This document shows, one piece after another, positions 24,016 through 32,385 of a DNA stretch of 64,000 bases. The translations under genes were made by a program, and so were the position numbers. The stretch covers positions 1-64,000 of the forward strand of contig JAMOUQ010000051.1 in NCBI GenBank assembly GCA_027068085.1. Direction: 5' to 3'. Within the stretch, counting starts at the first letter, position 1; each line of letters starts with the position of its first letter. The notes beneath the pieces are model-generated. The model worked only from the letters and a program-made list of their open reading frames with translations, had not been told where the DNA came from and ran no database searches. The stretch comes from Desulfobacteraceae bacterium. Its GTDB lineage: Bacteria > Desulfobacterota > Desulfobacteria > Desulfobacterales > Desulfosarcinaceae.

Positions 24016-25158
24016 CTACCAGTAACTGCGGATGACCGCAAAGATTGAGTCGAACAGGATTATCATGAAAATACTGCTGACAACGGCAGAGGTCGCCGCC
24101 TGTCCCACGGCAGATGCCCCGCCCCTTACCTGGAAACCCCGCAGGCATCCGATCCAGGCAATCAGGGTGGCGAACACCAGGCTTTTGAAAAGGCCCCAGA
24201 CCAGCTCGAACACCGACAGGGAACTTATGGTCTGGTTGATATAACTGCCCATGGTCAGATCGAGCATGCTGACACTGATGACCATGCCGCCGATAATGGC
24301 GAACAGGTCTGAAAAAAGGGTCAGCAGGGGCACCATGATCATGCTTGCCAGCAGGCGGGGAACCGCCAGAAAGAGGGTGGGTGAAAACCCCATGACGAAC
24401 AGGGCGTCTACCTCTTCGGAGATGCGCATGGTGCCGATTTCGGCGGCAAAGGCTGATCCGGAACGCCCGGCCACCACGATGGCGGTCATGATGGGGCCCA
24501 GCTCGGACACCATTGAAAGGGCCACCAGGGAGGCAACGTAGATTCCGGCCCCGAACTGGGCCAGCTGCAGGGAGGAGACAAAGGCCATGATCAGGCCCAG
24601 CAGGAAACTGATCAGGCCGACTATGGGCAGGGCGTCGACTCCTGTCTTTTGCATCAGGATCAGGACGTCGCCCCAGCGCAGCGAGCCCGGATGCAGCAAA
24701 ACGTGCCAGCAGCAGATGGCCACCGAACCCAGGAATGAGACCAGGTAGCGGATATTGTCGAGGGTCTTTAAAGTGGCATCTCCCAGGCGGACGAAGAGAT
24801 TGGCCTGCCTGGGCGGTTCGATGGGGTCGCAGTGGCTCGGATCGTCGATGTCTACCAGGGACAGGATGGCGCCGGCCTTGGGGGGCAGGTTGCGGATTTC
24901 GAGCCGGACACGGCTCTGTCTGAGCCTGTCCCGCAACTCGGAGATTATCATGGCTCCGTAGTCGTCAAAATAGGATACGGAAGAAAAATCCAGATATACT
25001 TTGGAGCCGGGTGAAGTCTTTTTCAGATCCCCGGTCAGGGCCTTGAGAAGTGGACCGGCGGTCTGATGGTCGATGCTTCCCTTTAAGCTGACGACCAGGG
25101 AACGACCTTCTCGGTGAATTTCGTAGAGATCGGCATTTTTGCTGGGTGTCGCCGTCAT
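24016..25158 (-). CDS. STAS-MlaE fusion, lipid ABC transporter permease
   Basis: Starting at the ATG at 25158 the product is 380 residues. Residues 1-100 form a STAS domain (VVSLKGSIDHQTAGPLLKAL, then YLDFSSVSYFDDYGAMII), which corresponds to a fused MlaB. From about 125 the MlaE permease follows with five or six hydrophobic segments, including the family segments SELGPIMTAIVVAGRSGSAFAAEIGTM, broken here only for length by reading them as SELGPIMTAI and AGRSGSAFAAEIG. The fused form is common in Gram-negative anaerobes and makes a separate mlaB unnecessary. An in-frame TTG at 25194 is a possible earlier start but would overlap the Cys-rich gene upstream. Confidence 0.9.
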   Translation of the reverse strand: MTATPSKNADLYEIHREGRSLVVSLKGSIDHQTAGPLLKALTGDLKKTSPGSKVYLDFSSVSYFDDYGAMIISELRDRLRQSRVRLEIRNLPPKAGAILSLVDIDDPSHCDPIEPPRQANLFVRLGDATLKTLDNIRYLVSFLGSVAICCWHVLLHPGSLRWGDVLILMQKTGVDALPIVGLISFLLGLIMAFVSSLQLAQFGAGIYVASLVALSMVSELGPIMTAIVVAGRSGSAFAAEIGTMRISEEVDALFVMGFSPTLFLAVPRLLASMIMVPLLTLFSDLFAIIGGMVISVSMLDLTMGSYINQTISSLSVFELVWGLFKSLVFATLIAWIGCLRGFQVRGGASAVGQAATSAVVSSIFMIILFDSIFAVIRSYW

Positions 25159-25171
25159 CCTGTATGCCAGG

Positions 25172-25402
25172 CTATTTGCCGCGCCAGCTTTCAATGCTTA
25201 TGGCGTGGGCCTCGAGATTTGAATACGATCTGGTGCTGGGAATCGTCTGGGAGAGCAAAGACCGGATCTCGTCGATTACCCGGCAGTCTTTTTCACAGCC
25301 CGGGAACCGGTCATGCCTGGGACAGGTTCTGCAAGGGCTTTGCACCAGATATCCGATTTCAAAATCGAAACATCGTTTGTATGGCGCCAGTCTCCGTGTC
25401 AT
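25172..25402 (-). CDS. small Cys-rich protein upstream of the lipid transport operon
   Basis: The 76-residue product from the ATG at 25402 has Cys11 and then a compact group CRTCPRHDRFPGCEKDC (Cys24, Cys27, Cys36, Cys40, with His30), followed by a helix RVIDEIRSLLS. The spacing CxxC-x8-C-x3-C suggests a small zinc site. GGAG lies ten bases before the ATG. It ends 13 bases before the STAS-MlaE start, on the same strand, so it would be the first gene of the operon. I recall similar short CxxC proteins in Desulfobacterota but cannot name a family. The coding call rests on the cysteine pattern and context only. Confidence 0.5.
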   Translation of the reverse strand: MTRRLAPYKRCFDFEIGYLVQSPCRTCPRHDRFPGCEKDCRVIDEIRSLLSQTIPSTRSYSNLEAHAISIESWRGK

Positions 25403-25589
25403 CAAATAAAGACTCCATCTGGTGGTGCGACCACAATTCCGGCTGACAAAACAGGCACCGGGGACGACAAGTCCGCCGGGTTTGCCTGCGGGCCGGCTTC
25501 TGTACCCGGCCCGTTCTGCAACAGCGTCCTCACTTTTAACATACCTTGGATATGCTTACAAATGGAAAGCGGAACGGGCGCGCAAGTGT

Positions 25590-27779
25590 TCAGTGCGCAC
25601 TGCGGGTGACAAACCGATTGTACCTGACCATCTGGGCCATGGTTTTGGCCGCCCGTTCGGGGGTTTCGTAGTAGACCGCCCTGTATTGCGATCCTTCGAC
25701 CTGGTGGACCGTACGGCGTCCGGCTTCTGCCAGGAGGCTTACCCCGAAAACCGGCTTGGCGGTTTTTTCCATCAGCTTTACGGTGAATTCGACATATTCT
25801 TTTTCAAACCGGGCGTACATTTCCAGGACCCGCTGCAGGGTTGCTTCGGATATTTCCGGGTCTGCCCTGCGGATCGATTCGGCAAGACGCCGGATAAACA
25901 GCAGGCGTCCCAGGATGCCCAGATCGATGACCGCATCGCAACCCTTCCAGTTCAGGAGAATATCGAGGACCCGGCAGGGAATTGAGATGTCCGGTTCTCC
26001 CACCAGGTCCACCGGGTTGGACCTGCTCCAGTACGGGGGCAGAATCTTGTCTATTTGGGAGACGATCTCTTTTGTCAGGGCAGGGACCGCGAGGCCGTAT
26101 TTTTCACACAGGTCGGCGGTGACCACGCCCCAGCCGCCACCGAGGGTCATGATGGCCACGCGCCTGCCCGCCGGCAGCGGAAGGCTGGAAAAGGCGGCCG
26201 AAAGATCCAGCAGGTCCATGGGGTGCTCAACTTTGATTATGCCGGCCTGGCGGCACATGGCGTCAAATACCCGCCTGTCCGTGGCCAGGGCCCCGGTATG
26301 GCTGGCGGCCGCCCGGCTTCCGGCGGCGGTTTGGCCGCCTTTAAGGAGCACGACGGGTTTGGCGGGACTCAGCCGGCGGGCTGTTTTGAAAAAGCGCCGG
26401 CCGTCGGAGACGTTTTCCAGGTAGATCATGATGGTTCCGGTTTTGTCGTCATCTGCCAGGGCTTCCAGGTAGTCTTCCATGGTGATCATGGCTTCATTGC
26501 CGCTTCCGGCAAAGGCCCGGATACCGATTCCCTGCTGTTCGGCAAACGCCAGCAGCTGGGTTCCCATGTTGCCCGATTGGGCAATCACGGCTGTCGCGCC
26601 GGCCCCGGGGCGCACCGCGGTGCCGGTGCAGAAGAAATCGAGGTGCGGGTTGCAAATGCCCATGGTGTTCGGTCCCAGGATGTATATGCCGGCCCGGCGG
26701 GCGGCGGCGACAAGCTCTTTTTCCAGAGCCCGGCCCCGCTCGCCGCTTTCTCCGAAACCGGACGAGATCAGCAGCACCCGGGTAATTCCCTTGCGCCTGA
26801 ATCCTTCCATCAGGTCCAATACTGCGGCAGCCGGAACCGTGACCACGGCAAGGTCCACCGGAGATTCGATTTCTTCAACCGAACGGTAGACCCGGCGGCC
26901 GGCAATCCTGCCTCCCTTGTGATTGACAAGGAATACTTCCCCGGCGAAGCCGCCGCCGATGGTGTTGACCATCAGCATGTGGCCCCACTTGCCCAGATGT
27001 CCGGAGGCTCCCACGAAGGCCACCGAGCGGGGGTGGAAAAAACCGTGAATGACCGCTTTCGGAACCGGCCGGCGCTCAGACGGTTCTTGAGGTTTGTCCC
27101 GACCGAAGGTGAGCAGGGCGTCGACAGCGGTGAGGTTGCCGTCGGCATCGGCCAAAAGGGGATTGATGTCGACTTCGGTCAGATTGGGAAAATCCCCGGC
27201 CAGGCGGCACAAGGCGGTGATTGCCCTTTCCAGCGTCTTCATGTTAACGGCCCTGTACCCGCGGAAATTGCCCAGCAGCCTCGATCCGCGCAAAACAGAT
27301 ACCATCTCCCGGATCTCATGGCGGGTCAGGGGCGCAAGTCCCAGGGCCACGTCATCCAGGGCTTCGGCGAAAATTCCGCCCAGGCCGAGCAGGACAACCG
27401 GGCCGAATTGCCCGTCCCGGAACATGCCCAGCATGAGTTCCCGGGCTCCTTCGACCTGTTGCTGGACAAGGAAACCTTCGAGCGCGCCGGTTGCATTGGC
27501 CGATATTTCTTCCGCTGCCGCGGCCACCTCTTTTTCGCCGGCGAGGTTCAGTCTTACCAGGCCCTGTTCGGTCTTGTGAGCCAGCCCGGGCGCGATACCT
27601 TTCAGGACCACGGGAAATCCGATCCGACAGGCTTGCCGGCAGGCATCCTCCTTGTCGCGGGCCAGATACTCCCTGACCACGGGAATGCCGTAGGAGGCGA
27701 GAATCTGCTTGGATTTGTGTTCATCGAGGCTGAACGGCCCTTTTGACAGCCGTTTTGCTATTTCCTGTTCCGGGTTCAA
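25590..27779 (-). CDS. acetate/acyl-CoA ligase (NDP-forming family)
   Basis: I start at the TTG at 27779 because AAGGAG lies eight bases upstream; the 89 codons before it in the longer frame look non-coding. The 729-residue product has the domains of the NDP-forming acyl-CoA synthetase family in the order ATP-grasp (about 1-225, with ILASYGIPVVREYLA and the end TEVDINPLLAD) then a CoA-binding domain (FHPRSVAFVGASGHLGKWGH from about 250) and ligase domains (SGNMGTQLLAFAEQQG, then SHTGALATDRRVFDAM). In studied relatives acyl-CoA and ADP plus phosphate give acid and ATP, a way of conserving energy from acetyl- or other acyl-CoA. The substrate is not readable. It ends beyond the Mla-like operon on the same strand. 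Confidence 0.85.
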   Translation of the reverse strand: MNPEQEIAKRLSKGPFSLDEHKSKQILASYGIPVVREYLARDKEDACRQACRIGFPVVLKGIAPGLAHKTEQGLVRLNLAGEKEVAAAAEEISANATGALEGFLVQQQVEGARELMLGMFRDGQFGPVVLLGLGGIFAEALDDVALGLAPLTRHEIREMVSVLRGSRLLGNFRGYRAVNMKTLERAITALCRLAGDFPNLTEVDINPLLADADGNLTAVDALLTFGRDKPQEPSERRPVPKAVIHGFFHPRSVAFVGASGHLGKWGHMLMVNTIGGGFAGEVFLVNHKGGRIAGRRVYRSVEEIESPVDLAVVTVPAAAVLDLMEGFRRKGITRVLLISSGFGESGERGRALEKELVAAARRAGIYILGPNTMGICNPHLDFFCTGTAVRPGAGATAVIAQSGNMGTQLLAFAEQQGIGIRAFAGSGNEAMITMEDYLEALADDDKTGTIMIYLENVSDGRRFFKTARRLSPAKPVVLLKGGQTAAGSRAAASHTGALATDRRVFDAMCRQAGIIKVEHPMDLLDLSAAFSSLPLPAGRRVAIMTLGGGWGVVTADLCEKYGLAVPALTKEIVSQIDKILPPYWSRSNPVDLVGEPDISIPCRVLDILLNWKGCDAVIDLGILGRLLFIRRLAESIRRADPEISEATLQRVLEMYARFEKEYVEFTVKLMEKTAKPVFGVSLLAEAGRRTVHQVEGSQYRAVYYETPERAAKTMAQMVRYNRFVTRSAH

Positions 27780-27805
27780 ATGCCGGGCTCCTTTACAGTG
27801 GCGGG

Positions 27806-30800
27806 TTACTCCTGGATGGGAGGACCTACGGCGACGGCCAGCGGGACATCCGCCTGCAGTCCGAAGTCGTCGAAATAGATGTTTTTCGCACCGGCTCCAA
27901 AGGCGTGCAGGCCGATTTCGGAGCTTGCCGGCAGGCCGGATGCGGAGCTGAAAAAGCGGCTTTCGCTCGATCTTACGATGCAGTTGGGAAACCGGTTGTC
28001 TGCCACCAGGCCGACTGTGGAAACCCCTGTGTTGAGGGCATCCCACTGGATAAGGGTGAAATGGTCGTTTTCGGCCGTCCAGGGCTGTCCGTCATCCGGG
28101 GGCCAGTTGAGCTGGGCCTGTCCACGGGGATTGGCATGCTTTTCGACATCGAAAGGATCCGCATTGGCGGTTCCGACAGGTTCAGGGCTGCCGAAATAGA
28201 CCCGCAGGAAGTTGGCCCGCGGCCGGAAGCCGGAAACCTTTCCGCACCGGCCCTTGCCGACGGCAAAGATGGCCTCGCCGGAGGTGAAGTCGCCCGAAGT
28301 GTGCCGGAGCCAGACCGACCCCCGGGCGTCTCCGTCAGACCAGCTCCCGCCGGCCAGGTGGGGCGGTCCCGCGACGATTCCGGTTGCGCCGCTTGTCTGG
28401 CCGTTTACCCGGTCGCCGGCTTCCAGGGCCGTTTTGCCGCCCTCGACAAACTCCAGCGAGGCCGCTTCCACCAGGCGGGTCGCTATGGTGGCCTGGTCCA
28501 CCGGCCAGGTGCCCACAATTTCAACATCGTCGATATACCAGCCCTCGTAACCGTTGTGTTCGCCGGTAACCGTATCGAAGCTGAAGCGGAGGCGGATTTT
28601 TTTCCCGGAGTAGGCTGAAATATCTAAATGGTATTGCAACCAAACCTTACGGTAGGGAGCCGAACTCGCAAGGGTGTGCAGGGGAATCCAGTCCGACCAG
28701 GTGCCGGATTCGTAGACTGATATTTCCACCTTTTTAAGGTCGTGGTCGTCCGGATCTTCCAGTTCTGTTTCCTGCCAGCTGTTGAAGACCAGCCCCAGGT
28801 ACGACCAGGGGTGGAGCTGGATCGCGGGCGAAACGAGGTGGCCGGAGTTGGCGTCACCGGTATCGTAGTTGCCGCTGGAGTCGATTCCGTAGTACCAGGC
28901 ATGGTCTGCGGACGTATACCGGTTCGTGGCCTGATGCCAAAGTCCGTCGGCGCTCCAGCCGTTGCTTCCGTTTTCCATGTCGTCCCGGAAAAAAGGCACC
29001 CGGTCGATCCATTTGTATGCCAGCCAGTGGCGGTCGAAACCGCTTGAGGTTTTGATCTGTTGCCAAAGCACGATTCCGAGCCGGTTGTTGGCCGGCACAA
29101 TGGCGCCGTCTATTCCGTCGGCGGGGTTGCCGTTGCGGCCGCGCAGCAGTGAAATCCCCAGTCCGTTGAGATCGGCGTCCAGGCGAAGATACAGGCCGGC
29201 CGCAAAATAGCACGGGATCGGGGCGGCGGGGCAGTATCCGAAATCGGGTGCCGTGGCTGTCTGAAAAAATCCGATCTTCACCTGGGTGTCGTAGCTCAGG
29301 AAGCCGCCGGCAGCCCGCCGGGCCTCCGGGAGATCGACCGGTGTTTTGACATGGTCCAGCTCTATCAGGCTGGCCTTGCCCATTCCGGACACATGCTCTG
29401 TGGCATTTACCAGCAGGGCTTTGTTGCCGCCGATATCCTGAATCTGGTGTCCGCCCCAGCGGGAAGTCTTCCAGTTCTGGGTGTTTTCAAATTCGTCCCG
29501 GAACTGCTGCCGCCGTACCGGAGCTATGGTCGGTGGCAGGGGCGTGTGATAGACAACTTTACGTTTTGTCAGGGTCTGACCCCGGCCGTATGTGCCGGTT
29601 GATTCCAGGCGGACGAACTTCTGGAGCACGATCCGGCTGCCGGCCGGAACCGCCAGGGCGCTCATGGCCGGGTCATTGGGATCTTTGATTCCCAGCAATT
29701 TGTTGTTGACGCGGTCGTTGAGGCTGTATTCCAGGAGCCGGCCCGCCAGCATTATCTGGCCGTTGCGCATGGGAAACAGCCGGCCGTCTCCGCTTTCGTA
29801 TTCAAGGTCGTCGCCGGTGGACAGTTGCTGATCCTTGACGACATCGGCCACCGGCAGGGCAACGGTGCCGGCCGGAATGTAGGGCAGGGTGGCCGAGGAT
29901 GTGAAGGTGACGGTGTTCGAGCCGCTCAGGCTGGCGGAGGAAAATTCAAAGGTCCGGTTTTCGATCCGCAGCTTGAAAGGGCCGGTAAAATTCACATCGT
30001 CTGCCGGGGCGGCGCAGGCCCGCGTTTTGAGAACGGTCTTGCCCTGGGGATTGGCCGTGATCTCGTAAAAGTAACCATAAACCGCGAGAGTGAAGCCGCC
30101 CTGATTTTCTCTCAGGCTGAAAGACTGCTGGTGAAGGGCTGCCAGCTGATCGTTGCGGGCGGTCTCGGAGCCGGCGTTCAGGTACCTGCCGGCCGCAAAA
30201 CGATAGCCTGATTCGGCCAGCAGGTACGCCTTGTAGGCATGATCGGTTCCGACGAACATCTGGCCCGAAGAACTGATGAGCGGAACCAGCGTGCTGCCAA
30301 GGACGGCGAAAAACACAATGGCGGCGATGAGGAGCAACAAGGCGCTGCCGGATTGATTTGAGAAGCGCCCGGCGGTATGCTGGAAAATACGGCGGAGGCC
30401 TGCCGGCACAGCCGGTAAAAGAAAAAGAAAAAGAACGGCCGCCGGCTTGCCCGGCCCCTCCGGTTCGATCCCGTCATCTTTGAGCGCAGTCGCGGCCCGG
30501 CCGCGGTATCCGGCAAGGCTTCCTATGAAACAGTACTTGTCCCGGGCCGGCGGTGTCGCCTCGGGCGAGGCGCCTCCGTAACTTTTCGTGTTGCGGGGAT
30601 GGATGGTGGTTCTGAATGTTTCGGCAAGGCCGGTGGAGTCGTTGCGTTGCAGGGTGAAAGAACAGATAATGGCCGACAGGTTCCGGATGTCTTTCTGATC
30701 CCACGCAGCGGCCCCCTGGCGATAGTCCAGGCTGAAAGAGGATATGTCGTCAATCAGGATGTTGCCGCCGTTTGAAATGTCGGCGGGGGTAAGGGAGGTC

Positions 30801-31156
30801 ACGTTGCCGGCAAGATTGCCGTAGAGTTTTATGACTCCGTTGGCATAGGCCATGGCACGCTTTCCAGACACGTTGGTATAGACCAGGTAAGGAACGGAAC
30901 TGTCGGTTTTCACAATATCGGTCATCGACCGCAGTTCCCTTGACAGGCGGCCCATGGCGATCTGCGCTTTTTGGGCGGTCTTGACATTGGTCAGGCTTAC
31001 CCGGTAGGCATTGAGGGCTGCCACGATTCCCATGCCGAGCAGGGAAGTCAGCACCGCCAGAAGCAGCATGGACACCACGATTTCTATCAGGGTGAACCCG
31101 GCTGCCGCCTTGGATTCGGATCTGCCCGCTATGTTTTCTGGCAATAGGCGCACCAT
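27806..31156 (-). CDS. very large MSHA-type minor pilin/MshQ-like fusion with two prepilin-like helices
   Basis: From the ATG at 31156 (GGAAAGG upstream) the product is 1116 residues. A class III prepilin signal is at residues 1-20, with cleavage expected before FTLIEIVVSMLLLAVLTS, and residues 20-200 are PilW-like. After a low-complexity joint a second prepilin-like helix appears at about 268-290 (SGSALLLLIAAIVFFAVLG), followed by AYLLAESGYRFAAGRYL, the hallmark of PilX-type minor pilins. From about 480 onward the sequence is beta-rich: a LamG-like region (FLSYDTQVKIGFFQ, YLRLDADLNGLGISLLRGR), then DDMENGSNGWSADGLWH and GYEGWYIDDVEI, which resemble carbohydrate-binding or MAM-like sandwiches. 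MshQ of Vibrio is a comparable large beta-rich protein. It may be a pilus-tip adhesin. A GTG at about residue 250 could start a separate PilX-like protein. Confidence 0.72.
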   Translation of the reverse strand: MVRLLPENIAGRSESKAAAGFTLIEIVVSMLLLAVLTSLLGMGIVAALNAYRVSLTNVKTAQKAQIAMGRLSRELRSMTDIVKTDSSVPYLVYTNVSGKRAMAYANGVIKLYGNLAGNVTSLTPADISNGGNILIDDISSFSLDYRQGAAAWDQKDIRNLSAIICSFTLQRNDSTGLAETFRTTIHPRNTKSYGGASPEATPPARDKYCFIGSLAGYRGRAATALKDDGIEPEGPGKPAAVLFLFLLPAVPAGLRRIFQHTAGRFSNQSGSALLLLIAAIVFFAVLGSTLVPLISSSGQMFVGTDHAYKAYLLAESGYRFAAGRYLNAGSETARNDQLAALHQQSFSLRENQGGFTLAVYGYFYEITANPQGKTVLKTRACAAPADDVNFTGPFKLRIENRTFEFSSASLSGSNTVTFTSSATLPYIPAGTVALPVADVVKDQQLSTGDDLEYESGDGRLFPMRNGQIMLAGRLLEYSLNDRVNNKLLGIKDPNDPAMSALAVPAGSRIVLQKFVRLESTGTYGRGQTLTKRKVVYHTPLPPTIAPVRRQQFRDEFENTQNWKTSRWGGHQIQDIGGNKALLVNATEHVSGMGKASLIELDHVKTPVDLPEARRAAGGFLSYDTQVKIGFFQTATAPDFGYCPAAPIPCYFAAGLYLRLDADLNGLGISLLRGRNGNPADGIDGAIVPANNRLGIVLWQQIKTSSGFDRHWLAYKWIDRVPFFRDDMENGSNGWSADGLWHQATNRYTSADHAWYYGIDSSGNYDTGDANSGHLVSPAIQLHPWSYLGLVFNSWQETELEDPDDHDLKKVEISVYESGTWSDWIPLHTLASSAPYRKVWLQYHLDISAYSGKKIRLRFSFDTVTGEHNGYEGWYIDDVEIVGTWPVDQATIATRLVEAASLEFVEGGKTALEAGDRVNGQTSGATGIVAGPPHLAGGSWSDGDARGSVWLRHTSGDFTSGEAIFAVGKGRCGKVSGFRPRANFLRVYFGSPEPVGTANADPFDVEKHANPRGQAQLNWPPDDGQPWTAENDHFTLIQWDALNTGVSTVGLVADNRFPNCIVRSSESRFFSSASGLPASSEIGLHAFGAGAKNIYFDDFGLQADVPLAVAVGPPIQE

Positions 31157-31185
31157 GCGTGCCCTTTCCAAGCGGTCATGGACCA

Positions 31186-31584
31186 TCAACGCGTAAACAG
31201 GGCGGTCAGACTTTGCCCGCCGCCGGATATGGTTACTTTCAGAACCTTGCAATCGCTGCTGCAGGCGGCTTTTTCTTCCTGACCGGTCGCATCGAAAGTT
31301 ATATATTTGGTGGTTGCCGAATAGGTGCCGTAGTATCCGTTTTCCACCCTGTTTTTGAAAGTGTCCAGAGGCGTGTTGTCCGTCATCCAGAGATATTTGT
31401 AATCGGCGACCATCGATTCCATTGCCTCCTGCAGGGAAAGCTGGTGTTTCACCCACGCCAGAGGCTCGGCGCTGCGTGACAGATTGGTCCCCATCACCTG
31501 GACCACGACGGCGGCCAAAATGGCGCCTACCACCAGGGCTATGATTATTTCAAGCAGGGTGAAACCTTTTGGGCCGGCTTTCAT
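31186..31584 (-). CDS. type IV prepilin-like minor pilin
   Basis: The 132-residue protein has a short leader ending in KG and then FTLLEIIIALVVGAILAAVVV, a class III prepilin cleavage site with Glu at position 5 of the mature helix. The C-terminal part has a cysteine pair (AACSSDCKV), which could form a disulfide-bonded loop as in many minor pilins. Its stop (TGA) shares a base with a candidate ATG of the next gene and its own start overlaps the preceding pseudopilin gene by four bases, so the minor pilin genes are tightly coupled. It probably works with its neighbours in a priming or tip complex of the MSHA-type pilus. Confidence 0.85.
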   Translation of the reverse strand: MKAGPKGFTLLEIIIALVVGAILAAVVVQVMGTNLSRSAEPLAWVKHQLSLQEAMESMVADYKYLWMTDNTPLDTFKNRVENGYYGTYSATTKYITFDATGQEEKAACSSDCKVLKVTISGGGQSLTALFTR

Positions 31585-32087
31585 GGTATGAATCCTGTGT
31601 CAGGGGTGACCTTTATTTGCCGGGTCGTTTGCCCCGGTGCGGTAACATTCAAAACAAGCTCTTTGGTTATGGGGTTCCGGGCGGCTTTATCGGAGCAGGG
31701 CCGCCCCCATCCGTCAAAGGACAGGAGGAACGGGGTTATGGAAATACCATGACTTGCCAGGGAGACGATTGCACTGGTTTCTCCCGGAAGGATGATCCGG
31801 CCGCCTGTGGGATCTCCGTCGGCGAACAGCCAGTAACCGGCGCCGTCGGACTGAACGCCCCAGCGGCGTTCCGTGTTCATTGAACGCACCTGGGCATAAC
31901 GGATATGGGCCTTGATGGCTTCCGCCCTGGCTGCAAGGGTGGAATCCACGGGGGGTTTGCTCCAGATGACGGCGCTCAGGATTCCGATCAGGACCAGGAC
32001 CACGATCACTTCAAGGATGGTCAGTCCCCGCTCATCGGCAGCAGCGCAACATATTGGCCTTTTGCCGGCGTTGCCATGGCGTGTCAT
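31581..32087 (-). CDS. GspH/FimT-type minor pseudopilin
   Basis: From the ATG at 32087 the 168-residue protein has a hydrophilic leader of about 20 residues ending in ERG, then LTILEVIVVLVLIGILSAVIW, a prepilin-type helix with Leu at +1 and Glu at +5. The downstream KAHIRYAQVRSMNTERRWGVQ segment matches the GspH/FimT domain (helix of aligned RxxA residues followed by strands). It ends with a strand-rich region TRQIKVTPDTG. It is first in the three-gene minor pilin set on the minus strand. A longer upstream frame overlaps the divergent membrane protein gene and is not supported. Confidence 0.85.
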   Translation of the reverse strand: MTRHGNAGKRPICCAAADERGLTILEVIVVLVLIGILSAVIWSKPPVDSTLAARAEAIKAHIRYAQVRSMNTERRWGVQSDGAGYWLFADGDPTGGRIILPGETSAIVSLASHGISITPFLLSFDGWGRPCSDKAARNPITKELVLNVTAPGQTTRQIKVTPDTGFIP

Positions 32088-32385
32088 CCTGCCCGCCAAA
32101 GGCGCGCTCCGGGGACGGGGACGTGGATGCCGCAATTTCGGTGCTAAGCCGGATTCCATTTTTAGATTCGGGCTTGCCGGAAACAGATTACGGATTAAAC
32201 TTTTGACAGTCAGAAGGCCGGTAGCTGACATCATGATCTTATTTAGTAGCAAAGGCCGGATTTGATTGAAAGAAAAAAGAAATCGCGATAACCGAAACCA
32301 TGCCTCCTGCCCGGATGCGAAAACAAGTTTGTCTGTGATGCCGATATCGGCAGCGGGGAACTCGCAAATAGTGAAAACTGGGAAT

